Assembly: GCA_013285405.1 (NCBI GenBank)
Contig: CP053446.1
Span: 3,792,467-3,856,466 of the forward strand
Length of the DNA: 64,000 bases
DNA from: Ignavibacteriota bacterium
GTDB taxonomy: Bacteria > Bacteroidota > Ignavibacteria > Ignavibacteriales > Ignavibacteriaceae
Direction: 5' to 3'
The notes beneath the pieces are model-generated. The model did not search any database. It was not told where the DNA came from and saw nothing but the letters and a program-made list of their open reading frames with translations. The translations under genes and the position numbers were made by a program. Shown here in pieces: positions 8,281 to 16,307 of the stretch; within the stretch, counting starts at the first letter, position 1; each line of letters starts with the position of its first letter.

Positions 8281-9720
8281 TCAAGATTTACCAAAATAAA
8301 AAACTAACCAGACTAAAGTAAATATCGGTAGAAGAACCGGAACTGAATATTTAAATAAATAACCGAAAAAACTTGGCATTTTAATTCCGGCTCTTTCACT
8401 GATTGACTTGACCATGAAATTTGGACCATTTCCAATGTAAGTCATCGCACCAAAAAAAACAGCAGCGACCGATACAGCAGAAAGATAAATCGGAAAATCT
8501 CCGGAAAATTGTGATACCTGCGAAGGAATGTTTACATCCATTCCGGATTTACCCATTGCAGCGCTTAAAAAATTCAAATAAGTTGGAGCATTATCCAGGA
8601 ATGCAGACAAAATACCTGTAGCCCAATAAAAAATTCCCGGCGTTAAAGCCTGACCATTAGCTTTAGCAGTTTCAGCAATTAGTTGAAGTGCTGGCATCAT
8701 AGTAGCAAATATTCCTAAAAACAAATACGTAACTTCTTTCATCGGTTCAAAATCAAATTCATTCGCTTTTAATATTTCCGGTTTTGTGAATTTGTATGCG
8801 GCAAAAATTATACTGATCATAATAATTTCTCTTATTCCCAAAGGAAACGGATCGAGACTTGGAACCCAGCTAATTACTGCCGGGTCAATGAAAACTGAAA
8901 TTAAAATTATTAAAAGTAAGAGCACATTTTTAATTCCCTGAAATTCAATTTTACCTGAATAAGTTTGTTCTTTTTCATTAGCCGAGATGTTACGCGAATC
9001 AATAATAAAAAAGATAGCCATTACAATTAGTATCGTTGGCAGCCAAATATACCAGACGTTCTCTATTACCCAGAAAAATTCTACACCTTTCAGAAATCCA
9101 AGAAATAATGGTGGATCCCCAATTGGTGTTAATGCGCCACCGATATTACTCACCGTAAAAATAAAAAAGATTATATGATAAGGTTTAATTCTGTCTTTAT
9201 TCAATTTTAAGAATGGTCTTATCAACAACATTGATGCACCAGTAGTACCTATAACGTTTGCTATAACTGCACCGAATAAAAAAATTAATGAATTCAACAT
9301 CGGTGTTGCCTTCCTGTCCACTTTTATTAATATTCCACCTGCAGCAACAAAGAGAGATCCGAGCAAAGCAATAAATGATATATATTCATCAAGTGTATGA
9401 AGGACAGTGTGGGAATCACGCAGGATAAACAGATAATATCCAACAGTGATCGATCCTAAAACAATAGAAATGATCGCATAATTTTTTTCAAAAAAATGAC
9501 GATAGAACAAAGGACCGGTAGCAATAATCAAAAGCAGAGTGATAAAAGGAATCACCATAAAAACATCAGGTAAATTATGAGCTTCTGAATAATTGGTATC
9601 CGAATTCTCAATGAAGGATGTTGTGTCTGCTACATTTTGTACTGATGCATTTAATTCAACATTAAATGACAATAATATTATGGTCAATATGATTGCATTG
9701 AAAAATACCTTACAAATCAT
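8281..9720 (-). CDS. NhaD-like sodium:proton antiporter (ion-transporter superfamily)
   Basis: 479 residues, about twelve transmembrane helices, preceded by an N-terminal hydrophobic segment that resembles a signal sequence. Key segments are IGTTGASMLLIRPFLKLNKD, then NIGGALTPIGDPPLFLGFLK, and near the end DNAPTYLNF and TYIGNGPNFMVKSISE. The paired GTTGAS/GGALTPIGDPP and DNAPT/GNGPN hairpins are typical of NhaD/CitM-type carriers annotated as sodium:proton antiporters. It begins 8 bases after the nuoM stop, so it is almost certainly in the complex I transcript. Ion specificity is inferred from the family. Confidence 0.85.
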   Translation of the reverse strand: MICKVFFNAIILTIILLSFNVELNASVQNVADTTSFIENSDTNYSEAHNLPDVFMVIPFITLLLIIATGPLFYRHFFEKNYAIISIVLGSITVGYYLFILRDSHTVLHTLDEYISFIALLGSLFVAAGGILIKVDRKATPMLNSLIFLFGAVIANVIGTTGASMLLIRPFLKLNKDRIKPYHIIFFIFTVSNIGGALTPIGDPPLFLGFLKGVEFFWVIENVWYIWLPTILIVMAIFFIIDSRNISANEKEQTYSGKIEFQGIKNVLLLLIILISVFIDPAVISWVPSLDPFPLGIREIIMISIIFAAYKFTKPEILKANEFDFEPMKEVTYLFLGIFATMMPALQLIAETAKANGQALTPGIFYWATGILSAFLDNAPTYLNFLSAAMGKSGMDVNIPSQVSQFSGDFPIYLSAVSVAAVFFGAMTYIGNGPNFMVKSISERAGIKMPSFFGYLFKYSVPVLLPIFTLVWLVFYFGKS

Positions 9721-9727
9721 ACCGAAC

Positions 9728-11251
9728 CTATTCTAAATTTAATTTTTCAGGATTGATTACTTTTTCAATTACTTTTTCGGAGGATTTTTCCGAAATGTTG
9801 AGGAATGTACTTGGGTAAATTCCTATCCATACTATAAAAATAAATATCGGAATCAGTACAAGTTTTTCTCTGAAGTTAAGATCAGTTAAAGAGTTCAAGC
9901 TGTTATTGGTTACTTCACCAAATACCACTTTTTTATACATCCATAATAAATAGATAGCTGCGAAGATTACACCGGAAGCAGAAAATATAGCAAACCACCA
10001 ACTGTTCAAAACTGAGGATTTGAAAGCACCGGTTAAAATTAAAAATTCACCAATGAAGCCATTCAATCCGGGTAATCCGATTGAAGAAAGTGAAGTAAAC
10101 AAAAATGCAAATGAGAACCAGGGAACAAGTTTTGCAATTCCTCCATAATCAGCAATTTTTCTTGTATGAGTTCTTTCATAAATCATTCCCACTAAAAGGA
10201 AGAGTGCGCCTGTTGATAATCCATGATTTACCATCTGGATTACCGCACCCTGAACTGATTCCTCGTTCAATGCAAAAATTCCAAGCATTACAAAACCTAA
10301 GTGAGAAACTGATGAGTAAGCAACCAGTTTTTTCATATCTGTCTGAACCATTGCAACGAGTGCCCCATAAATTATTCCAATCACCGCAAGAACTGAAATC
10401 AATCCTGCATAATCAAGAGTAGCTTGTGGAAACAATGGAAGATTGAATCGCAAAAATCCGTACGTGCCCATCTTCAATAAAACTCCTGCCAGAATAACAC
10501 TTCCGGCAGTTGGTGCTTCAACGTGTGCATCAGGAAGCCATGTATGAAATGGAAATAACGGTACTTTAATTGCAAAGCTTAATGCAAAAGCTAGAAATAA
10601 TAATCCCTGAATTGTATGATCAATCGTTGGTCCAGTTTTGTATAAATCAAGCAAGTTTGTTGTAAATCCGCCAAGCAATTCTGACGAATAAACTACAAGC
10701 CAGACAATTGCAACAAGCATTAACAAACTGCCAGCCATCGTGTAAATAAAGAACTTAATAGATGCGTAAATTCTTCTTTCGCCACCCCAAATACCGATAA
10801 TGAAATACATCGGAATGAGCATTGCTTCCCAAAAAACATAAAACAGAAAAATATCAAGAGATGCAAATACACCGAGCATCCCTAATTCAAGAAAGAGCAT
10901 GAAGAATGTGAATTCTTTTACTTTATGTTTAATACTGCTCCAGCTTGAAATAAGAGTTAATGGAGTAAGAAAAGTTGTAAGCAGAATTAATAGAAGTGAC
11001 ATACCATCGGTTCCAACATTATAACTTATGTTGAGATCTTTTATCCAGTTAAATTTATGAACAAACTGGAAATCTGTGGATTGATTATCAAAATAAAAAT
11101 AAATAATTAATGAAATTATAAAAGCAATGAGTGAAATTGCCAGCCCGGTGTACTTAATCAGTTTAGCTTTTTCTTTATGAATGAAAAGAATGAGGATTGA
11201 ACCGATTACCGGAACAGCTAGCAAATATGTTAATAAATATGATTGTTCCAT
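9728..11251 (-). CDS. nuoM: NADH-quinone oxidoreductase subunit M
   Basis: 507 residues with ~14 helices. NuoM hallmarks are visible: FWEAMLIPMYFIIGIWGGER (the conserved Glu of TM5), VPLFPFHTWLPDAHVEAPTA, and MKKLVAYSSVSHLGFVMLGI. It is a proton-pumping antiporter-like subunit of complex I. The start lies 3 bases from the nuoL stop. The C-terminal ~20 residues (SEKSSEKVIEKVINPEKLNL) are hydrophilic. Length agrees with the family. Confidence 0.96.
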   Translation of the reverse strand: MEQSYLLTYLLAVPVIGSILILFIHKEKAKLIKYTGLAISLIAFIISLIIYFYFDNQSTDFQFVHKFNWIKDLNISYNVGTDGMSLLLILLTTFLTPLTLISSWSSIKHKVKEFTFFMLFLELGMLGVFASLDIFLFYVFWEAMLIPMYFIIGIWGGERRIYASIKFFIYTMAGSLLMLVAIVWLVVYSSELLGGFTTNLLDLYKTGPTIDHTIQGLLFLAFALSFAIKVPLFPFHTWLPDAHVEAPTAGSVILAGVLLKMGTYGFLRFNLPLFPQATLDYAGLISVLAVIGIIYGALVAMVQTDMKKLVAYSSVSHLGFVMLGIFALNEESVQGAVIQMVNHGLSTGALFLLVGMIYERTHTRKIADYGGIAKLVPWFSFAFLFTSLSSIGLPGLNGFIGEFLILTGAFKSSVLNSWWFAIFSASGVIFAAIYLLWMYKKVVFGEVTNNSLNSLTDLNFREKLVLIPIFIFIVWIGIYPSTFLNISEKSSEKVIEKVINPEKLNLE

Positions 11252-11254
11252 TTA

Positions 11255-13243
11255 CTAATGTCTTAGAATTATCCAGAATAGAGCGATTAAAATTCCCAGA
11301 ACCATCATGAGTGCATACGATTGAGCAACTCCGGTCTGAATTTTTTTGATTACTCCGGAAAGCGCATCAATAAGTTTTGCAATGTAGTTTATAAGACCAT
11401 CTATTACTTTATTGTCAGTAAAGTTCCAGAGTATTTTTTCAGATCCTTTAACGATTGGATTTACTATCGTAGCCTCGTAAGCTTCATCAAGAATATATTT
11501 GTTCAGCAAAGTATGATAAATACCTTTAAATCTGGAAGCTGTCTTATCTGCAACTTCAGGTTTTTTCAAATAAACAAAACGCGCATAAAGAATTGCACTT
11601 ACTGCAGCGATGATCGAAATTAACATCAATAATAATTCTTGGGAATGTGAGTGACTTCCAAAATCCATCAATTTAATTTCCGCTGTTTTAAATATTGGAG
11701 CTAACCACGAATGAAAAAGATTGCCATGTTCACCCGAAAAAATTTCAGGGATACCGATGAATCCACCGATTGCCGATAAGATTGCCAAAATAATTAAGGG
11801 GATTGTCATCAGTTTTGGTGATTCGTGTGGATGAGGCCCATCCCCAACCCCTTCCCCAAGGAAAGTGGCTTTTGATGAAGAATGATGAGTAATCTTAAAT
11901 TTTTCTTTTCCTTCGAATGTTAAAAAGTAAAGTCTGAACATATAAAAAGCAGTCATCATTGCTGTAAGCAATCCAATCAGCCAAAAAACAATTCCAAGGT
12001 TCGTGAATGAATACCAGAGAATTTCATCTTTACTGAAAAATCCTGATAGCGGTGGAATACCTGAAATAGCAACAGCAGCAACTAAAAAAGTTCCATAAGT
12101 GATAGGCAGATATTTTTTCAAACCACCGTAGTGTCTTATATCCTGCTGTTCATGCATTGCATGAATTACTGAACCGGCACCAAGGAAGAGCAGTGCTTTG
12201 AAGAATGCGTGAGTCATCACATGAAATATTCCTGCAGAGAAAGCGCCCGCACCCATTGCTAAAAACATATATCCAAGCTGGCTGACAGTTGAATAAGCCA
12301 AAACTTTTTTAATATCATTTTGAACCAGACCGATAGTTGCAGCAAAGAAAGCAGTGAACACTCCAATTACAGCAACAACCATCATTGCAGCAGGAGCAGA
12401 TGCATAAATGATACTGCATCTTGCAACCATGTAAACACCTGCAGTCACCATTGTTGCAGCATGAATGAGAGCAGAAACCGGTGTCGGACCAGCCATCGCA
12501 TCCGGAAGCCAAACAAGCAGCGGAATTTGTGCAGACTTACCCGTTGCACCGATGAATAAAAATATCCCAATTAAAACAAAGATATGTTCCGGTACACTGA
12601 AAGAAACTGCTCGGGCAAAAACATCTGAAAATACAAGCGTTCCGAATGTTGAATAGATCAGAAACATTCCGATAAGAAATCCGAAATCACCAATCCTGTT
12701 AACAATGAAGGCTTTTAATCCAGCCGCAGATGTTGTACTCTTTTCAAATTTTCTATCATACCAAAATCCGATAAGTAAGTAAGAACATAATCCCACACCT
12801 TCCCATCCGAGAAACAGAAGAAGAAAATTATCTGCTAACACCAGATTCATCATTGCAAAGATGAAGAGATTCAGATATGCAAAAAATCTCCAGAAACTTT
12901 TATCGCCGTGCATATAACCGATTGAGTAAACGTGGATGATAAATCCAACTCCGGTTACGATGAGCGACATAACAAGTGAAAGCTGATCAACCTGGTAAGA
13001 AAAGCTGATGTTCAATCCGCCAACAGCAATCCACTGAAAAAGCGTTATGATATTTAATCGCTGTTCTGCAGGAAGCGATAGAGTTTCGAAAAATGCACCA
13101 ACTGTTACAACAAAAGATAATCCAATTGCACCGCTGCCGACAATCCCGATAAGTTTTTCACTTTTAATTTTTGGTCCGATTAAACCATTAAATAAAAATC
13201 CGAGTAACGGAAAAAGGACAGTGAGATAAATTAAATCAATCAT
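11255..13243 (-). CDS. nuoL: NADH-quinone oxidoreductase subunit L
   Basis: About 662 residues, ~16 helices, with the long lateral amphipathic helix region at the C-terminus. Signature segments are FLGWEGVGLCSYLLIGFWY, IPLLVWLPDAMAGPTPVSAL, IKKVLAYSTVSQLGYMFLAM and HAFFKALLFLGAGSVIHAMH. I chose the ATG at 13243 (MIDLIYLTVLFPLLGF) because the upstream in-frame ATG at 13270 would add nine residues encoded by an intergenic repeat. The hydrophilic loop around residues 457-470 contains ATFLGEGVGDGP, encoded by G/C-rich DNA that looks like a dispersed repeat inserted in frame just before the conserved HPHESP. It follows nuoK by ~150 bases of repeat-bearing DNA. Confidence 0.96.
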   Translation of the reverse strand: MIDLIYLTVLFPLLGFLFNGLIGPKIKSEKLIGIVGSGAIGLSFVVTVGAFFETLSLPAEQRLNIITLFQWIAVGGLNISFSYQVDQLSLVMSLIVTGVGFIIHVYSIGYMHGDKSFWRFFAYLNLFIFAMMNLVLADNFLLLFLGWEGVGLCSYLLIGFWYDRKFEKSTTSAAGLKAFIVNRIGDFGFLIGMFLIYSTFGTLVFSDVFARAVSFSVPEHIFVLIGIFLFIGATGKSAQIPLLVWLPDAMAGPTPVSALIHAATMVTAGVYMVARCSIIYASAPAAMMVVAVIGVFTAFFAATIGLVQNDIKKVLAYSTVSQLGYMFLAMGAGAFSAGIFHVMTHAFFKALLFLGAGSVIHAMHEQQDIRHYGGLKKYLPITYGTFLVAAVAISGIPPLSGFFSKDEILWYSFTNLGIVFWLIGLLTAMMTAFYMFRLYFLTFEGKEKFKITHHSSSKATFLGEGVGDGPHPHESPKLMTIPLIILAILSAIGGFIGIPEIFSGEHGNLFHSWLAPIFKTAEIKLMDFGSHSHSQELLLMLISIIAAVSAILYARFVYLKKPEVADKTASRFKGIYHTLLNKYILDEAYEATIVNPIVKGSEKILWNFTDNKVIDGLINYIAKLIDALSGVIKKIQTGVAQSYALMMVLGILIALFWIILRH
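11837..11873. repeat. GC-rich dispersed-repeat-like insertion within nuoL coding frame
   Basis: On the + strand this reads as a C-rich tract, cccatccccaacccc followed by ttccccaaggaaag, which stands out from the AT-rich surroundings. It resembles the intergenic CCCTCTCC/CTCCCC palindromes at 13247-13281, 13360-13385 and 17899-17917. It encodes roughly ATFLGEGVGDGP, which lies in a hydrophilic loop between membrane helices, where other NuoL proteins usually have a short His-rich stretch. Confidence 0.55.
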
Positions 13244-13246
13244 AAC

Positions 13247-13385
13247 GGCCCCACTCCGTCTCTCCGCCAAGGGGAGAGTGATACGCTTTCATATAAATTT
13301 ATAATTTCCATAAATTAAATTTTCTGAGTCATCAATCTTACTTCAAAAATTCTTTTTCTCTATCCTCCCCCTTCGGGGGAGATAG
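13247..13385. repeat. Palindromic repeats in the nuoK-nuoL gap
   Basis: Two GC-rich tracts lie between nuoK and nuoL. The first (13247-13281) reads ggccccactccgtctctccg followed by ccaaggggagag. The second (13360-13385) is a near-perfect hairpin, stem CTATC(c)TCCCCC / GGGGGAGATAG with loop TTC. Neither is followed by a T-run in the leftward direction, so they look like dispersed repeats and not terminators; transcription of nuoL probably reads through. Confidence 0.6.
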
Positions 13386-13393
13386 AGGAAGCC

Positions 13394-13699
13394 TTACCAC
13401 TTTAAAATATTTATTTCATCAATATTAACTGTGAGCTTATTTCTGAAGATTGCAATTATAATTGCCAATCCAACTGCTGCTTCTGCTGCGGCAACTGACA
13501 TGACAAAAAAAACAAAAAGCTGCCCGCCAACATCTCCCAAATAAGATGAAAATGTAATCAGTGTTAGATTTGCTGAATTCAACATCAACTCAACACACAT
13601 AAAAACAACGATTGCATTTCGGCGTGTAAGAACTCCAACTATTCCCACCGTAAACATAAACGCACTTAATACTAAATAATATTCAATTGGTATTTGCAT
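13394..13699 (-). CDS. nuoK: NADH-quinone oxidoreductase subunit K
   Basis: 101 residues, three transmembrane helices, the standard size for NuoK. The segment [20 protein letters not shown] contains the essential membrane glutamate of TM2, and [17 protein letters not shown] carries the second one in TM3. This subunit links the proton-translocation chain near NuoJ/A/H to the antiporter subunits. Its start is 2 bases from the nuoJ stop, consistent with coupled translation. Confidence 0.96.
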   Translation of the reverse strand: MQIPIEYYLVLSAFMFTVGIVGVLTRRNAIVVFMCVELMLNSANLTLITFSSYLGDVGGQLFVFFVMSVAAAEAAVGLAIIIAIFRNKLTVNIDEINILKW

Positions 13700-13701
13700 A
13701 T

Positions 13702-14217
13702 CTATTCAAATTTCTTTTTTGCTAAAACCAATGCACCAATCGTTGCTGCAAGTAATAAGTAGCCAGCAGCTTCAAACGGCAAAATGTAATTAGTGAACAT
13801 TTCTCTTCCGATATTTTCAACAGTTCCGGTTTCAACACTTTTAGTAAATTCCGGTGTTACTGATTGAGAAGGGTTTGATAAAAATATTATATAGACAATT
13901 TGTATTAGCACAAGCGTAACGATTACAACAACAAAAATTCTAAGCTTAGCTTTTTGTTCAAAAAAATTTTTTTCTTTTTCAGGATTCAAAAGCATAATCA
14001 CAAAAAGGAAGAACACCATAATCGCACCAGCATAAACGATGACCTGAGCAACTGCAATGAACTGTGCATTAAGCAGTAAATACAATCCGGCAAGTGAAGC
14101 AAAATTCAACACAAGAAATAACGCTGAGAGAACCGGGTTAGGTCGTGTAATCATCAGCACTGCTGATACAGCACAAATCGATGCGAATACGATAAAGAGA
14201 ATGGTTTCTAAAGTCAT
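13702..14217 (-). CDS. nuoJ: NADH-quinone oxidoreductase subunit J
   Basis: 171 residues with five hydrophobic segments. The pattern [20 protein letters not shown] then [20 protein letters not shown] is the NuoJ signature, including the TM3 region whose helix changes conformation during turnover. It is the first gene of the nuoJ-K-L-M-antiporter-N unit. The nuoA-I genes are not in this window, so the membrane arm here is encoded separately from the peripheral arm or the cluster is split. Confidence 0.95.
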   Translation of the reverse strand: MTLETILFIVFASICAVSAVLMITRPNPVLSALFLVLNFASLAGLYLLLNAQFIAVAQVIVYAGAIMVFFLFVIMLLNPEKEKNFFEQKAKLRIFVVVIVTLVLIQIVYIIFLSNPSQSVTPEFTKSVETGTVENIGREMFTNYILPFEAAGYLLLAATIGALVLAKKKFE

Positions 14218-14229
14218 TACCCCTCTATC

Positions 14230-14266
14230 GATGGTAGATGTTTAATGGAAGATGGGAGATGTAGAT
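14230..14266 (+). repeat. ATGGAAG-type short tandem repeat tract (left flank of S23 gene)
   Basis: The tract reads gatggtagatg ttta atggaagatgggagatg tagat, a degenerate run of 7-10 base GATGGNAG units. A tract of the same composition but on the opposite strand lies at 14681-14749, so the four-helix-bundle gene sits between inverted copies. Confidence 0.6.
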
Positions 14267-14365
14267 AACCATTATAAATCAGTATTGCTTATTTAAATTT
14301 TGTTGTGCTGTTAATTTAATTGAAGTGAAAATCTTTTTAAAATCAAAACTTTCTTTTAATAGAAA

Positions 14366-14656
14366 TTATAAATCAGAATTCTTAAAATCATCCTTTGGAA
14401 TTGCATCCAAAACTCTCAGCCTGTGATTACTCTCTCTTGATTCTTTCAATACAACACCATTTTTTTGTATAAAATCTTTCAATGATTCAGCAGCTTGCGC
14501 TTCTTCGTAATTGCTACCAACAGATGTAGAAGCTTTTGTCAAGTGATAAGTTATTAGAGCATTCCCTTTCGTATTCAGTAAAGATTCAAGAAATAATGAA
14601 CACTTAACTCCAAATTCAAAAGTTCTATTTAATAACTCCTCAGTTTTCGGATTCAT
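14366..14656 (-). CDS. Four-helix-bundle protein (S23 / 23S rRNA intervening-sequence family)
   Basis: 96 residues. The segment LITYHLTKASTSVGSNYEEA matches the conserved core of the S23 family (TIGR02436 type), and FIQKNGVVLKESRESNHRLR matches the third helix, where relatives have a K-E-x-x-E-T-x-x-W-L pattern. Family members are often ~115-120 residues, so the C-terminal helix may be shortened here. They occur in rRNA intervening sequences, next to diversity-generating retroelements, or as free-standing genes; their molecular function is unknown. This copy lies between nuoJ and asnS, flanked by inverted GATGGAAG-type tracts, which suggests it arrived as a unit. Confidence 0.82.
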   Translation of the reverse strand: MNPKTEELLNRTFEFGVKCSLFLESLLNTKGNALITYHLTKASTSVGSNYEEAQAAESLKDFIQKNGVVLKESRESNHRLRVLDAIPKDDFKNSDL

Positions 14657-14680
14657 TTAATCAATGCTTAAAAATTTTTC

Positions 14681-14749
14681 CATCTTACATCTTCCATCAG
14701 CCATCTACCATTTCCCATCTTCCATCAACCGTCTAACATCTTCCATTTC
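14681..14749 (-). repeat. ATGGAAG-type short tandem repeat tract (right flank of S23 gene)
   Basis: On the + strand it reads catcttacatcttccatcag and continues with ccatctacc, cccatcttccatcaacc, and catcttcc. On the minus strand these are GATGGAAG-like units. It abuts the asnS stop codon. Compared with the 14230-14266 tract it is longer and in opposite orientation. Confidence 0.6.
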
Positions 14750-16045
14750 TCAAGGAGTATTACGGTAAATCATTCTCGGAAAAGGAATTGCTTCTCTTAA
14801 ATGATCGAGTCCGCAAATCCAGCTTACTGTTCGCTCAAGTCCGATTCCAAAACCAGCGTGAGGAACGGTTCCATATCTTCTTAAATCCAGATACCATTCA
14901 AAAACTTCCTGAGGAAGATTGTGTTCTTTGATTCTTGAGATGAGTTCATCCAAACTATCTTCTCTCTGACTTCCACCAATTATTTCGCCGTATCCTTCAG
15001 GTGCAAGTACATCAACTGCCAACGCAACTTTTGGATTTTCAGGATCACGTTTCATATAAAAAGCTTTTACTTCCGCAGGATAACGGTGAACCATAACTGG
15101 TTTATCAAATTGTTGAACGATAACAGTTTCATCAGGTGCACCGAAATCATTTCCCCATTCAAACTTTACTCCGTTCTTGTGCAGAATCTGAACTGCTTCA
15201 TCATAACTTATTCTTGGAAAAGGTTTAACAACTTTTTCAAGTTTTGATGTATCACGTTCTAAAATTTTTAACTCTTCTGCTCTTTCCTTTAAAACTGTTT
15301 GAACAATATATTCAAGCATTGATTCAGCTAAATCCATATCGTCATTTAAATCTGCATACGCAACTTCAGGTTCACACATCCAGAATTCAGTCAGGTGTCT
15401 TCTTGTTTTTGATTTCTCAGCTCTGAATGTTGGACCAAAAGTATAAACTTTTCCGTGAGCCATTGCACCGGCTTCTGCATAAAGCTGTCCTGACTGAGTT
15501 AAGTATGCATTTCCAAGATCGAAGTACGGAGTTTCAAATAATGTTGAAGTTCCTTCAACCGCATTTGGAGTAAGAATCGGTGGATCCATTAAAACAAAAT
15601 CGCGTTCATCAAAAAAATCTCTGATAGCTTTTATTATGCGATGACGAATTCTCATTATCGCAACCTGTTTTTTTGAACGAAGCCAGAGATGACGATTATC
15701 AAGTAAAAATTCCGGTCCGTGTTCTTTTGGAGTGATCGGATAATCTTTTGCATCCTGAATTACAGTCAAACCTGTTGCATCAATTTCAACTCCACCAACC
15801 TGTCGGGTATCTTCCTTAACTTTTCCAGTTACAATTATGGAAGATTCCTGTCCGATTTTATCAGCCAACTCAAAAATTTCATCAGAAACATTTCCTTTGA
15901 AGTAAACACACTGAACATAACCAGTTCCGTCTCGTAAAATTACAAACCTGATTTTTCCGCTTGATCGTTTATTAAATAGCCAGCCGTGAAGCGTTACTTC
16001 CTGACCGATAAAGTCTTTGAGTTTATTGATGAATACTTTCTGCAT
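14750..16045 (-). CDS. asnS: Asparagine--tRNA ligase
   Basis: 431 residues from the ATG at 16045; the longer frame from 16078 would add eleven poorly conserved residues. An N-terminal OB-fold anticodon-binding domain spans residues ~1-100 ([20 protein letters not shown]). The class II core follows, with motif 2 region [20 protein letters not shown] and motif 3 [20 protein letters not shown] then EAIPFPR. The pattern fits AsnRS better than AspRS because of length and the WMCEPE context. It charges tRNA-Asn. The AsnRS implies direct Asn-tRNA formation instead of relying only on GatCAB. Confidence 0.95.
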   Translation of the reverse strand: MQKVFINKLKDFIGQEVTLHGWLFNKRSSGKIRFVILRDGTGYVQCVYFKGNVSDEIFELADKIGQESSIIVTGKVKEDTRQVGGVEIDATGLTVIQDAKDYPITPKEHGPEFLLDNRHLWLRSKKQVAIMRIRHRIIKAIRDFFDERDFVLMDPPILTPNAVEGTSTLFETPYFDLGNAYLTQSGQLYAEAGAMAHGKVYTFGPTFRAEKSKTRRHLTEFWMCEPEVAYADLNDDMDLAESMLEYIVQTVLKERAEELKILERDTSKLEKVVKPFPRISYDEAVQILHKNGVKFEWGNDFGAPDETVIVQQFDKPVMVHRYPAEVKAFYMKRDPENPKVALAVDVLAPEGYGEIIGGSQREDSLDELISRIKEHNLPQEVFEWYLDLRRYGTVPHAGFGIGLERTVSWICGLDHLREAIPFPRMIYRNTP

Positions 16046-16123
16046 TAATGTAGTTTTTTTGTAAAAAATTGAAGCCAAATATAAAGATTTTTTTGATTTG
16101 GTGGATAAAAAAATGTTCCGTTC

Positions 16124-16163
16124 CTCAGTTCTCCTCCAAAGGAGTCCTTCGGACAGAACTGAG
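16124..16163. repeat. Dispersed palindromic repeat, CTCAGTTCT stem with CTCC-GGAG inner hairpins
   Basis: An outer stem CTCAGTTCT / AGAACTGAG encloses ctccaaaggag and tccttcgga. The inner block CTCCAAAGGAGTCCTTCGGA also occurs at 34009-34030 as CTCCGAAGGAGTCCTTTGGA, with only two base changes that swap the loops. This places both in one repeat family. It lies in the 260-base gap between the divergent asnS and T9SS-protein genes. Confidence 0.7.
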
Positions 16164-16307
16164 CAAAATGATGTTGGATGAAGAACATTATAAAATCTCA
16201 GAACTGTCCCAACTTGTCGGGATGATCTTCGGCCATAATAGTACTCGACTTTGTTAAATTATTTTTTTATGTTTCCGATAAGTTTAATTTTATAATGGGG
16301 TAAAATT

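Noticed and set aside
12320..12559. Cys/Ser-rich ORFs on the + strand opposite nuoL
   Set aside because: They are shadows of the nuoL coding sequence in other frames; composition is odd and no family is recognisable.
13244..13270. Nine extra N-terminal residues of NuoL from the upstream ATG
   Set aside because: They are coded by a repeat tract and absent from the family; the ATG at 13243 gives the standard start.
16069..16257. Short ORF between asnS and the T9SS protein
   Set aside because: It runs through the CTCAGTTCT palindrome and has no ribosome-binding site or conserved residues.
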